NCBI RefSeq assembly: GCF_001613305.1
Contig: NZ_BDCC01000062.1
Coordinates: forward strand, 1 to 64,000
Source of the DNA: Nocardia vaccinii NBRC 15922
GTDB taxonomy: Bacteria; Actinomycetota; Actinomycetes; Mycobacteriales; Mycobacteriaceae
Length of the DNA stretch: 64,000 nt
Direction of reading: 5' to 3'
The first letter of the stretch is position 1. Each line of letters starts with the position of its first letter. This document shows, in pieces, positions 35,298 to 43,443 of this stretch. The position numbers and the translations under genes are program-made. The notes below the pieces were generated by a model. The model made no database searches. It was not told the DNA's origin and saw only the letters and a program-made list of their open reading frames with translations.

Positions 35298-35708
35298 ATG
35301 GATATCACCATTGCTTGGACTTTTCTGCCGCACGACGATCCGGAGGCCTCGCTGGCGTTCTATCGCGATGTGCTCGGATTCGAGGTTCGCAAGGATGTCG
35401 GAAGCGGGACGATGCGGTGGATCACCATCGGGCCCGCCGGACAGCCCGGCACATCGATCGTGCTGTACCCACCGGCCGCCGAACCCGACCTCACGGACGA
35501 CGAGCGCCGCACCATCGCCGAGATGATGACCAAGGGCACCTACGCCCGCATCGTGCTGGCCACCCCCGACCTCGACGCCACCTTCGAACGAGTTCAGACC
35601 GGCGACACCGAGGTCCTCCAGGAACCCACCGACCACCCCTACGGCCTCCGCGACTGCGCCCTGCGCGACCCCGCGGGCAATATCGTCCGCATCCAGCAAT
35701 CCGCCTGA
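35298..35708 (+). CDS. Glyoxalase/VOC-fold protein
   Basis: The 136-residue protein opens MDITIAWTFLPHDDPEASLAFYRDVLGFEVRKD, the classic VOC first module, and has a second module ending PYGLRDCALRDPAGNIVRIQQS. VOC proteins include glyoxalases, dioxygenases and antibiotic-binding proteins. The usual first metal His is missing from the beta-1 strand, so the metal site may be absent. The ribosome site is weak; an AAGGAG lies 24 bases upstream. Confidence 0.8.
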   Translation: MDITIAWTFLPHDDPEASLAFYRDVLGFEVRKDVGSGTMRWITIGPAGQPGTSIVLYPPAAEPDLTDDERRTIAEMMTKGTYARIVLATPDLDATFERVQTGDTEVLQEPTDHPYGLRDCALRDPAGNIVRIQQSA

Positions 35709-35960
35709 GCCACAAATCTATTCGGCCCCCTCTCGCACTGGGAGGACCGGCGCCGCGGCGCGACCGAACAGCCATCACCGGTCCGCCGCCTCCGCGCGAT
35801 ACACCCTCGCTATCGCACCAAGTGAACATCCATCGGATCGAATCGGATCGAGCACAGCGGCGACCGGTAAGCCTGCTACGCGCGACCTTCGTGGGCGATC
35901 CGGGAAGTACACTGCGTTCAGCGGGATCGGGCCCGCCCGACGGACAGCCGGGAGGAGATC

Positions 35961-36188
35961 GTGTCGCCGGGCTCGGAGACCACCGACCGGATCGTGAAGG
36001 TCGAGCAGTACGCCCGAGCGGGCATCGGGTTCTACTGGCGGGTCGAGCAGGCCGCGACCGGCGTTCCGCTGGTCTACACGTACGTGCTGGATCCGGCGAC
36101 CGGGACGTACCGATCGGGAGAGATGTTCACCGGGGTGATCAAGGCGTCCGTACCATTCCCCGTGGAGATCGATCTCGGCCGGGTGTGA
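35961..36188 (+). pseudogene. C-terminal remnant of a Uma2-family nuclease
   Basis: This 75-codon frame starts in the middle of a Uma2 domain. EIVSPGSETTDRIVKVEQYARAGIGFYW matches the end of the PD-(D/E)xK core in that family, followed by the usual PFPVEIDL ending. Family members are near 190 residues; here a stop occurs in frame at 35868 and no N-terminal half is recognisable. GGGAGGAG before the GTG could still allow translation of the fragment. Confidence 0.6.
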
Positions 36189-36239
36189 GTCCGGTCGTCG
36201 GACCGGCCGCAAGCTCACGGGCATGTTCGAGGGGAAGGT

Positions 36240-36848
36240 ATGCCGATGGCCCAGGTGTTCTCGGGACTGGACGATCAACTGCGGCAGTTCATTCGGGCGC
36301 AGGCGATGTTCTTCGTTGCCAGTGCGCCGTCGGAAGGGGGGCGAGTCAATTTGTCTCCCAAGGGATACCAGGACACGTTCGCAATTCTGGACGATCACAC
36401 CGTCGCATATCTGGATCTGTTCGGCAGCGGTTCGGAAACCATCGCCCACCTCCGGGAGAACGGCCGGATCACGGTGATGTTCTGTTCGTTCACTCGCAAC
36501 TCGCGGATTCTGCGGCTGTTCGGAACGGGCCGGGTCGTGCGGCCGGACGACCCCGAATTTTGCGATCTGCGAACACATTTCGGCACCGATCACCCCGGCG
36601 TGCGCGCGGTCGTGGTGATCCGGGTCGAGCACATCGCCGATGCGTGCGGATATTCGGTGCCCTACTACGAATTCGCCGGCGAACGCCCGGTACTGGACGC
36701 CCATCACGCCCGCCAGCCGGACGAGAAGTTCGCCCGCCGAATCACCGGCGACAACTCCCGTAGCATCGATGGACTTCCCGCCCTCGACCCGGACCATCCA
36801 CTCCCCTCCCGGATCCCCCGGCAGATAGACCCGTCCAGGGATCAGTAG
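36240..36848 (+). CDS. Pyridoxamine 5'-phosphate oxidase-like flavin/heme-binding protein
   Basis: The 202-residue protein has the split-barrel pattern of the PNPOx-like family: MFFVASAPSEGGRVNLSPKG, then DDHTVAYLDLFGSGSETIAHL, and ITVMFCSF. Such proteins bind FMN, F420 or heme and include many oxidoreductases of unknown substrate. ATGs at 36240 and 36246 are both possible; the second has better spacing from GGAAGG. The last 40 residues are Pro/Asp/Arg-rich and disordered. Confidence 0.8.
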   Translation: MPMAQVFSGLDDQLRQFIRAQAMFFVASAPSEGGRVNLSPKGYQDTFAILDDHTVAYLDLFGSGSETIAHLRENGRITVMFCSFTRNSRILRLFGTGRVVRPDDPEFCDLRTHFGTDHPGVRAVVVIRVEHIADACGYSVPYYEFAGERPVLDAHHARQPDEKFARRITGDNSRSIDGLPALDPDHPLPSRIPRQIDPSRDQ

Positions 36849-36939
36849 ACGCCGCACAGCGCGGCAGGACGAGCGGCCGGGACGCACGCGGCCGAGTCCG
36901 AGCGAGCTCGACCGCTGATGCCCGACCTTCGAGCGCGCG

Positions 36940-37749
36940 TCAGAGTCTGTCGAGATCCGCGGACCGCGGTTCCGCGACCGGTGCCTCGATTCGCTTGTGG
37001 CTGTGTACCACTCCGGCGGCCAGTATCAGCAGCAGGACCGCCGAGGTACCCCATGTCCCCAGCCCGAGCCCGCCGGAGGCATGGGGCTTGGACAACATGT
37101 CACCGACCGTCGCACCGAGCGGTCGGGTGAGTACGAAGGCGAGCCAGAACAGCAGCACCCCGGACACTCGGGTCAGGTAGTGCGCGGCCAGGATCACGGC
37201 CATGATCGCCGCGATGAGTGTCGCGCTGCCCAGGTAGCCGAGTCCCGAACTGTCCGAAAGGTAGTCGCCCAGGGAGGTGCCCAGCGTATTGGACAGCAGA
37301 ATCGCCGACCAGTACAGAATTTCGGCTCGCAGCGAACTGATCGCGGCGACGTCGTAGGTCTGCCCACTCATCTTCCAGACGGTGAACACGATCACCAGAC
37401 CGGTGACCAGAATCGCCGCGCCCGCTCCGTATCCCAGACCACCGTCGGTGGAGGTGTCCGATCCGGGGCCGCGATTGATCAGATCGGAGATCGTCGTTCC
37501 CGCAGTACTGGTCGCGGCGATCACGGTCCAGTACAGCCCCGGATGGAAACGCCGCACCCGCAACTGTATGAGCAGGCTCACCACGAAGATCGCCAGGAAC
37601 AGCATCGTCGACGCCGCGTACCCCAACCGCAGGGTCTGCGAGATCAGATCGCCACCGGTCTCCCCGAGTGTGGTCGCGGCGATCTTGAGCACCCAGAACA
37701 GCACGGTGACCTGCGGAAGCTTATATCCGGCAGAGGACGCCGAAACCAT
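36940..37749 (-). CDS. COG4705-like membrane protein with fourfold internal repeat
   Basis: The 269-residue protein is almost entirely transmembrane. Four related helices carry the same signature: TTLGETGGDLIS, TAGTTISDLI, NTLGTSLGDYLS and RPLGATVGDMLS. The conserved T/S-x-x-(G/S)-D turns would line a pore or substrate site. The pattern matches COG4705, a conserved bacterial membrane family; I do not know a proven function and will not assign one. It stands alone between the PNPOx-like gene and TetR. Confidence 0.7.
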   Translation of the reverse strand: MVSASSAGYKLPQVTVLFWVLKIAATTLGETGGDLISQTLRLGYAASTMLFLAIFVVSLLIQLRVRRFHPGLYWTVIAATSTAGTTISDLINRGPGSDTSTDGGLGYGAGAAILVTGLVIVFTVWKMSGQTYDVAAISSLRAEILYWSAILLSNTLGTSLGDYLSDSSGLGYLGSATLIAAIMAVILAAHYLTRVSGVLLFWLAFVLTRPLGATVGDMLSKPHASGGLGLGTWGTSAVLLLILAAGVVHSHKRIEAPVAEPRSADLDRL

Positions 37750-38020
37750 GGTCCACCCTTTCTGAAATACGAACTGTGCGAATGGAATCGAGCCTGCCGC
37801 CGCCGTGCCGGCACGATGGGATCATCGTCCGTCGACCGGCGACCCGGCCAGGCTGACAGGCCACCGCTGAGAGCACACTGAGAGTCCGGCTTCCGATCCC
37901 GGGGCGCACCGCCGCCCGCGCCACCGGGAGGGTCGTTCGGATATGAGGGCGATGGCTCGCCGGGCTGCCGCGCATCCGGTACGATCCGCCCCGTGTCGGA
38001 CGAGAACCGGCGCGTCCGGC

Positions 38021-38620
38021 TCACCGCGGATCGGAGCCCGGCATCGTTGGGGCGGCGGCTCCCAGGTGGGCCGCGAGTTCGGCCGACACCTCGTGCACGA
38101 AATCCGCGAATCGGGTGGATTGCCCGTCATCGGTCCAGCGCGCGAATGCCACGAGGAAGATGGCGACCCCGACCTGGGCCAGCAGGCTCGCCTCCGCGAC
38201 CGGCGCACCACGGCGTTCGAGTGCGTCGGCCAGCGAGTCGGCCACGGCGGCGAATTTGGTGCGCTCGCGTTCTCGCAGTTCCGGGCTGCTCCGGACGATC
38301 TCGCGGCGCTGCGCGGCATTGGCTGGGACGCGCTCGGCCAGCAGATCGCCGACCCGCACGAAACCGGCCAGCATCGCCTCGAAGGGCGAGAGTGCGTCGT
38401 CCGCGGACAGGACCGCCTCCGCGAGCGCCGGGGCCAGCCGCTCGGATCCGGCGAACAGCACATCGCGCTTGTCGGTGAAGTAGCGGAAGAACGTGCGACG
38501 GGTCAGCCCGGCCCGCTCGGTGATATCCGCGACGGTGACGTTTTCGTACCCGCGCTCGGAATACAGCTCGAGCGCGGCCGCGCGCAGGCGTTCCTCGGCT
38601 CGGGGGTCCCATCGCGGCAT
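38021..38620 (-). CDS. TetR-family repressor of the divergent SDR gene
   Basis: The 199-residue protein has a TetR HTH at residues 8-55 (LRAAALELYSERGYENVTVADITERAGLTRRTFFRYF) and a helical ligand domain. The start is taken as the ATG at 38620 with little leader. It is divergent from the SDR gene at 38727, and a 46-bp inverted repeat lies between the two starts, so it very likely represses both itself and the SDR gene. Confidence 0.85.
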   Translation of the reverse strand: MPRWDPRAEERLRAAALELYSERGYENVTVADITERAGLTRRTFFRYFTDKRDVLFAGSERLAPALAEAVLSADDALSPFEAMLAGFVRVGDLLAERVPANAAQRREIVRSSPELRERERTKFAAVADSLADALERRGAPVAEASLLAQVGVAIFLVAFARWTDDGQSTRFADFVHEVSAELAAHLGAAAPTMPGSDPR

Positions 38621-38637
38621 GAGGACCATCGTAACCT

Positions 38638-38683
38638 GATGTCTCAGAGTGTCATCACTGCTATGATGACACTCTGAGACATC
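38638..38683. promoter_or_regulatory. 46-bp perfect inverted repeat, TetR operator
   Basis: A 20-base arm (38638-38657, containing TGTCTCAGAGTGTCA) is mirrored without mismatch at 38664-38683 across the 6-base spacer CTGCTA. Each arm is itself a partial dyad of the form TGNCNC-N3-GNGNCA, so two TetR dimers could bind back to back. It fills the divergent promoter between the TetR and SDR genes. Confidence 0.8.
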
Positions 38684-38726
38684 ACTTCACCCCGTGCGAT
38701 GTCACCACCGAGAAAAGGAGACAGCC

Positions 38727-39455
38727 ATGCCCGAATCACCTCTCACCGGACAACGGGTCGTCGTCATCGGCGGCAGTTCGGGAATGGGACTGGCCACGGC
38801 CGAGGCGGCAGCGACAGCGGGAGCGGCGGTCACCATCGCTTCCAGCAGCAAGGAGCGAGTGCGGACCGCATTGGCCGGATTGCCGGACGGCAGCGACGGG
38901 ATGGTGGTGGACCTGCATCGCGAGGCCGACGTCATCGCCCTCTTCGAACACGTCGGCGAGCTGGACCACCTGGTCTTCACCGCCGGCGACCAGGCACCCC
39001 CCGGCGCCTTGCGGGACACCCCGCTCAGCGCCGCGCGCACGGTGTTCGACGTCCGGCTCTGGGGCGCGATCACCGCGGTGAAGTACGCGGCGCCCCGGAT
39101 CCGTCCCGGCGGCTCGATCGCGCTGACCTCCGGGACGATCGGCCTTCGCCCGGCGCCGGGCAGGGCATTGGCGGCCGCCGCCGTGTCCGCGGTCGAGGGT
39201 CTGGTCCGCGGGCTGGCCGTCGAACTCGCACCGATCCGCGTCAACGCGATCCGGTCGGGGACGGTCCGCACCCCGATGTGGGACGGCATCCCCGAACCAC
39301 AGCGCGCGGAACTGTTCGCGACCCTCGCGCAGCGCACGCTGACCGGCACGATCGGCGAACCTGAGCAGATCTCCGCGGCCCATCTGCACCTCATGCGGAA
39401 CAGCTACGTCACCGGAACGATTCTGACCGTCGACGGCGGACTACTGCTGTCCTGA
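38727..39455 (+). CDS. SDR-fold protein lacking the YxxxK catalytic pair
   Basis: ATG at 38727 follows AAAGGAGACAGCC. The 242-residue protein has the NAD(P) loop GGSSGMG and the SDR C-terminus (RVNAIRSGTVRTPMW, GTILTVDGG). Where YSASKAAVEGL is expected it reads LAAAAVSAVEGL, so both catalytic Tyr and Lys are gone; the Ser strand reads LTSGTIG. It may bind a ligand or nucleotide rather than catalyse, or be an atypical enzyme. It is controlled with the divergent TetR gene. Confidence 0.85.
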   Translation: MPESPLTGQRVVVIGGSSGMGLATAEAAATAGAAVTIASSSKERVRTALAGLPDGSDGMVVDLHREADVIALFEHVGELDHLVFTAGDQAPPGALRDTPLSAARTVFDVRLWGAITAVKYAAPRIRPGGSIALTSGTIGLRPAPGRALAAAAVSAVEGLVRGLAVELAPIRVNAIRSGTVRTPMWDGIPEPQRAELFATLAQRTLTGTIGEPEQISAAHLHLMRNSYVTGTILTVDGGLLLS

Positions 39456-39498
39456 ACGGCACTGCGCGCCAATCGATCCCGCTCGGCGCGGCGCGGGC

Positions 39499-40959
39499 TC
39501 AGGTCCGCTGCAGCACCGGCGCGGGACGCACCGGCTCGAGCGTCTTGTCCAGATTGGTGCGCATCGTGGTGGCCGAATCCAGCAGGTAGTTCTGGCGGAC
39601 CTTCCACGGATGGCGGCCGCCCTGGCGAGGGAAATCGCCGATCGAACGTTGGACGTACCCCGAGGCCAGATCCAGCAGAGGATGTTCGTCGAGGTGTCCG
39701 TGCGGCTGCGGGACGACGGCCGGATAGCCGCGACGATCCATGTGCGCCAACACCTTACAGACCAGGCGTGAGGTCAGGTCGGCGCGCAGGGTCCAGGAGG
39801 CGTTGGTGTAACCGATGCACACCGCGAAATTCGGCACGCCGGTGAGCATCGCGCCCTGCCAGACGAACTCGTCGGACAGCGTGATCGGCGCACCGTCCAC
39901 GGTCAGCGAGATACCGCCGAACGCAAGGAGTTTCAGCCCGGTGGCCGACACCACGACGTCCGCCTCGAGCACGCGGCCCGACTTCAGCCGGATCCCTTCG
40001 GGCACGAAGGCGTCGATGTGGTCGGTCACCACCTCTGCCTTACCCTTGCGCATCGCCCGGAAGAAGTCGGCGTCCGGCACCGCGCACAGCCGCTGATCCC
40101 ACGGGTTGTAGCTGGGGGTGAAATGTTCGGCCACCAGCGCCTCGTCCTTCAGGATTCGGGTGGTCAGGCCGGTGAGCAGTTTGCGCGCCGCCTCCGGGCG
40201 ACGTCGGCAATACTGATAGAAACCCACGTTGAACAGGATGTTCTTGGTGCGGATCAGGCGATGCGCCAGCTGCGGCGGCAGCAATTCGCGGATCTTGTCG
40301 GCGTATTTGTCCCGGCCGGGCACCGCGGAGATCCAGGTGGGTGAACGCTGCAGCATGGTGACCCGCTCGGCCTGCTCGGCCATCGCCGGGACCAGGGTGA
40401 CGGCCGTCGCACCACTGCCGATCACGACCACCCGCTTGCCCGAGTAGTCCAGATCCTCCGGCCAGAACTGCGGGTACACCATCGTGCCCGAAAACGCATC
40501 CACGCCAGGGAATTCCGGTGCGTGCCCCTGGTCGTAATCGTAGTATCCAGCGCAGCTGTAGAGGAATCCGCAAGTGAGCGTGCGGGTTTCACCGCCCTGA
40601 CTGATCGTCAGCGTCCAGCGCGATTCCCCGGTCGACCAGTGCGCGTCGACCACCTTGGTGCCGTATCGAATTCGCTTGTCGATACCGAATTCCTCGGCCG
40701 TTTCCCGCACGTAGCGCAGGATCGAGGGCCCGTCGGCGATGGACTTCGCATCACGCCACGGCTTGAACGGGTAGCCGAGAGTGAACATGTCCGAGTCCGA
40801 CCGCACGCCAGGGTAACGGAACAGATCCCAGGTTCCGCCGAGCGCTTCGCGGGCCTCGAGCACGGCGTAGCTCTTGTCCGGCAGCTCGGTCTGCAGCCGG
40901 TAGGCGGCGCCGATGCCGGACAGGCCGGCGCCGACGATGACGACATCGAGATGTTCCAT
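39499..40959 (-). CDS. EthA-like flavin monooxygenase with altered BVMO fingerprint
   Basis: The 486-residue protein matches EthA in length and layout. It has an FAD loop GAGLSG (10-15), GGTWDLFRYPGVRSDSDM, an NADPH loop IGSGATAVTLVP and ATGLKLL. In the Baeyer-Villiger fingerprint F-x-G-x3-H-x3-W-P the His is Tyr162 (FSGTMVYPQFWP). EthA-type enzymes oxygenate ketones or thioamides with NADPH and O2. It is divergent from an AraC regulator, with a 69-base promoter region that holds direct repeats. The upstream open frame to 41826 is antisense shadow. Confidence 0.9.
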   Translation of the reverse strand: MEHLDVVIVGAGLSGIGAAYRLQTELPDKSYAVLEAREALGGTWDLFRYPGVRSDSDMFTLGYPFKPWRDAKSIADGPSILRYVRETAEEFGIDKRIRYGTKVVDAHWSTGESRWTLTISQGGETRTLTCGFLYSCAGYYDYDQGHAPEFPGVDAFSGTMVYPQFWPEDLDYSGKRVVVIGSGATAVTLVPAMAEQAERVTMLQRSPTWISAVPGRDKYADKIRELLPPQLAHRLIRTKNILFNVGFYQYCRRRPEAARKLLTGLTTRILKDEALVAEHFTPSYNPWDQRLCAVPDADFFRAMRKGKAEVVTDHIDAFVPEGIRLKSGRVLEADVVVSATGLKLLAFGGISLTVDGAPITLSDEFVWQGAMLTGVPNFAVCIGYTNASWTLRADLTSRLVCKVLAHMDRRGYPAVVPQPHGHLDEHPLLDLASGYVQRSIGDFPRQGGRHPWKVRQNYLLDSATTMRTNLDKTLEPVRPAPVLQRT

Positions 40960-40997
40960 CTCTCCAGTGTGCTGCGGCACACGCGCTCCTTCTTGAC

Positions 40998-41032
40998 TCT
41001 GCACGACAAGTATTTGATTCTGGACGACATGT
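40998..41032 (+). promoter_or_regulatory. AraC direct-repeat operator
   Basis: TCTGCACGACAAGT (40998-41011) and TCTGGACGACATGT (41019-41032) match at 12 of 14 positions and are 21 bp apart, two helical turns, as AraC monomers require. The second copy covers the AraC start codon. TTGACT (40994-40999) next to the first copy could be a -35 element. Confidence 0.65.
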
Positions 41033-42045
41033 CGGTGATCAGGTCGGCCGGACTCCGGGGTTTCCGTGCAACGGTAGCCGAGCTGGGCGGTAACGCCGAG
41101 GAGTTCGCCGCCGCGGCCGGGCTGCCGATCGCCGCCCTGGACGCGGACGATCTGCTGGTCTCCGACGAGGCCATGGCCCTGACCCTGGAAATCGCCGCCG
41201 ACCGCCTGCACCGCCCCGACCTGGGCCTGCGCATCGGCGCTCGACAGGACCTGAGCATGCTCGGCCCGCTCGCGCTGGCCATCCGCAACTCCCCCACCCT
41301 CGCCGACGCGCTGGAATGCACCTCGCGCTACCTGTTCGTCCATGCCCGGTCGCTGAGCCTGACCCTCGAGTCCGATCCCTACGGCGACCGCTCCGTCACG
41401 GCGCTGCACTACGGCGTGCAGGCCGGGCGGCCGACCCTGGTACAGGGCACCGATCTCGGCCTGGCCTTCCTGCACCGAACCCTGCTTCGCCTGATCGACG
41501 GCCCCTACGGACTCCGCTCGGTCGAACTGCCGTACCACCCACCCGCCCCACGCGCGGCATATGAGGAATTCTTCGGCGCACCGGTGCGATTCGACCGTCC
41601 GGCCGCGCTGTTGCGGGTGCCGGGCAGCCTGGCCGCGCGGGCGGTACCCGGCGGGGACGAACACCTGAACCGCCTGGCCATCGCCTTCCTCGCCGAACAG
41701 GCCGCCGATGCGGGCGGATCGATCGTCCCCCAGGTTCGCGCCGCGGTCGAACAACTCCTGACCACCAGCACCCCCGACATCGCCGCCGTAGCCCGGCTGA
41801 TGACCCTGCACCCGCGTACCCTGCAACGCCGCCTTGCCGCCGAACGAACCGGCTTCGCCGCCATCCTCGACGCGGCGCGCCGGATCGAGGCCCGCCGCTA
41901 CCTCACCACCACCGACCTGCCGATGAGTCAGATCGCCTCACTACTCGGCCTGTCCGAACAATCCACCTTCACCCGGTGCTGCCAACGCTGGTGGGACTCG
42001 ACACCATCCGCGGTCCGGCGAGATCACGCCCTGGCCCGGCCGTGA
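41029..42045 (+). CDS. AraC-family regulator with Arabinose_bd-type sensor domain
   Basis: The 338-residue protein has the N-terminal ligand domain typical of PF12625 (LRGFRATVAELGGNAEEFAAAAGLP, LALAIRNSPTLADALECTSRYLFVHARS) and a C-terminal double HTH (HPRTLQRRLAAERTGFAAIL, DLPMSQIASLLGLSEQSTFTRC). Proteins of this type commonly activate a divergent flavin monooxygenase or lipase in mycobacteria and Nocardia. The monooxygenase 69 bases away is the likely target. Confidence 0.9.
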   Translation: MSVIRSAGLRGFRATVAELGGNAEEFAAAAGLPIAALDADDLLVSDEAMALTLEIAADRLHRPDLGLRIGARQDLSMLGPLALAIRNSPTLADALECTSRYLFVHARSLSLTLESDPYGDRSVTALHYGVQAGRPTLVQGTDLGLAFLHRTLLRLIDGPYGLRSVELPYHPPAPRAAYEEFFGAPVRFDRPAALLRVPGSLAARAVPGGDEHLNRLAIAFLAEQAADAGGSIVPQVRAAVEQLLTTSTPDIAAVARLMTLHPRTLQRRLAAERTGFAAILDAARRIEARRYLTTTDLPMSQIASLLGLSEQSTFTRCCQRWWDSTPSAVRRDHALARP

Positions 42046-42066
42046 GCGTCCAGCACGCTCCGGAGA

Positions 42067-42549
42067 TCAGCCCTGTGCCGGGGAGCGGTCGGCCCACCGG
42101 TTGGCGGTGAGCTGAAAACCCAGTTCCTGCAACGGCATCGATGCTTCGTAGATGCGATCGTAGCCGGTGTGGGCGATCTGCCAGCGGCCGTCGACGCGGC
42201 GGTAGCGGTCGTGGTAGTAGGCCGCGCCGCGGATCATCACACCGTACTGTGGGACGATCACGGTGTCCTCCAGACACCATGTGCCACTGGCAGTTTCGCC
42301 GTCCACCTCGATCACCGGGTGATTGCACACGTGCACGGTGATGATGTCGTTGTCCAGTGCGGAACGCATATAACCGACGATGGCGTCCCTGCTGTCGAAC
42401 TTCAGCGGGCCGCCGCCGGACGGCGAGCCGTAGGCGCCGGTGGCATCCTCGGCGAGCGTATCGGCGAACTCGTTCCAGTTCTTCAGATCCAGCGCACGCA
42501 GATAGCGGTACTTGAGCGATTTAACTTCCTCGACAGCGGCCAGATCCAT
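42067..42549 (-). CDS. SnoaL/NTF2-fold protein, last gene of the CoA-ester operon
   Basis: The 160-residue protein has the NTF2 pattern of the SnoaL_4 group: VKSLKYRYLRALDLKNWNEF, FADTLAEDA, DNDIITVHVCNHPVIEVDG, YYHDRYRRVDGRWQIAHTGY. The group includes steroid and bile-acid dehydratases with a Tyr-His-Asp site; matching Tyr, His and Asp residues are present but not proven. It lies 93 bases downstream of an enoyl-CoA hydratase gene and may add a dehydration or isomerisation step. Confidence 0.8.
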   Translation of the reverse strand: MDLAAVEEVKSLKYRYLRALDLKNWNEFADTLAEDATGAYGSPSGGGPLKFDSRDAIVGYMRSALDNDIITVHVCNHPVIEVDGETASGTWCLEDTVIVPQYGVMIRGAAYYHDRYRRVDGRWQIAHTGYDRIYEASMPLQELGFQLTANRWADRSPAQG

Positions 42550-42642
42550 CGTAGAAACCTCCAGGTTGCCCTTCCAAGATCAGAGTAAAACATGTTGCAG
42601 TTTTTCGCCGCGGTTCGATCGTTGGATTGCGCACCGTGCCGG

Positions 42643-43443
42643 TCAATGCCCGGTGAATCCGGGCGGTCGGCGATCCAGCATGGCGGCGACCGCCTCGTGG
42701 TGGTCGGCGGTGTGGTGGGCCACGGACTGCATGACCGCGGCGAGTTCCAGGTGGCTGTCCATGCTCTGATGTGTGCTCTCCCGCAACAGACGCTTGGTCA
42801 TCCGCAGTACATGAGGCGGATTGGCGGCTATCCGTTCGGCGAGCCGGTGCGCGGCGGCGAGCAGTTCTTCGGGCTCGACAACCTGTGTGACCAGGCCCCA
42901 CGCCAGCGCCGTGGTGGCGTCGATCGCCCCGCCGGTGAAGGCCATCTCGCACGCGCGAGCCATCCCGACAGCCCGGGGCAGCAACCACGAACCGCCGTCA
43001 CCGGGGATCAGGCCGACCTTGACGAAGCTCTCGGCGAAAATCGCTGCCGCGGAGGCGATCCGCAGATCACACATCAGTGCCAGATCGCAGCCGGCGCCGA
43101 TGGCGGGACCGTTCACCGCGGCGATGGTGGGAATCTCACAGTGGTACAAAGCCTTCGGGATGCGCTGTATGCCATGCCGATAACCCTGCCGGAGCTGCGC
43201 CGGTGTCCCGGCGAACATTCCGGCCCGATCCCGCATATGTTTCACATTGCCGCCGGAGGAGAACGCCGCGCCCGCACCGGTCACGATCGCGACCCGGACA
43301 CCATGGTCACTGTTCGCCTCCGCCACGGCCGACTCCAGCGCGGTGACGGTGTCCAGGTCGGAGAGCGGGTTGCGGGCCCGCGGATCGTTGAGCGTCCACA
43401 CCACCACCCCTCCGCTGCGCTCCACGAGAACCGCTTCACTCAT
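42643..43443 (-). CDS. Enoyl-CoA hydratase/isomerase 2
   Basis: The 266-residue crotonase starts at the ATG at 43443, overlapping the end of the acyl-CoA synthetase by 8 bases. It has the oxyanion-hole motifs GAGAAFSSGGNVKHM and NGPAIGAGCDLALMCDLRIAS. The second motif has Asp where one catalytic Glu is often found, and GLIPGDGGSW supplies another Asp, so it could be a hydratase or an isomerase. It acts on the CoA thioester made by the upstream synthetase. Confidence 0.9.
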   Translation of the reverse strand: MSEAVLVERSGGVVVWTLNDPRARNPLSDLDTVTALESAVAEANSDHGVRVAIVTGAGAAFSSGGNVKHMRDRAGMFAGTPAQLRQGYRHGIQRIPKALYHCEIPTIAAVNGPAIGAGCDLALMCDLRIASAAAIFAESFVKVGLIPGDGGSWLLPRAVGMARACEMAFTGGAIDATTALAWGLVTQVVEPEELLAAAHRLAERIAANPPHVLRMTKRLLRESTHQSMDSHLELAAVMQSVAHHTADHHEAVAAMLDRRPPGFTGH

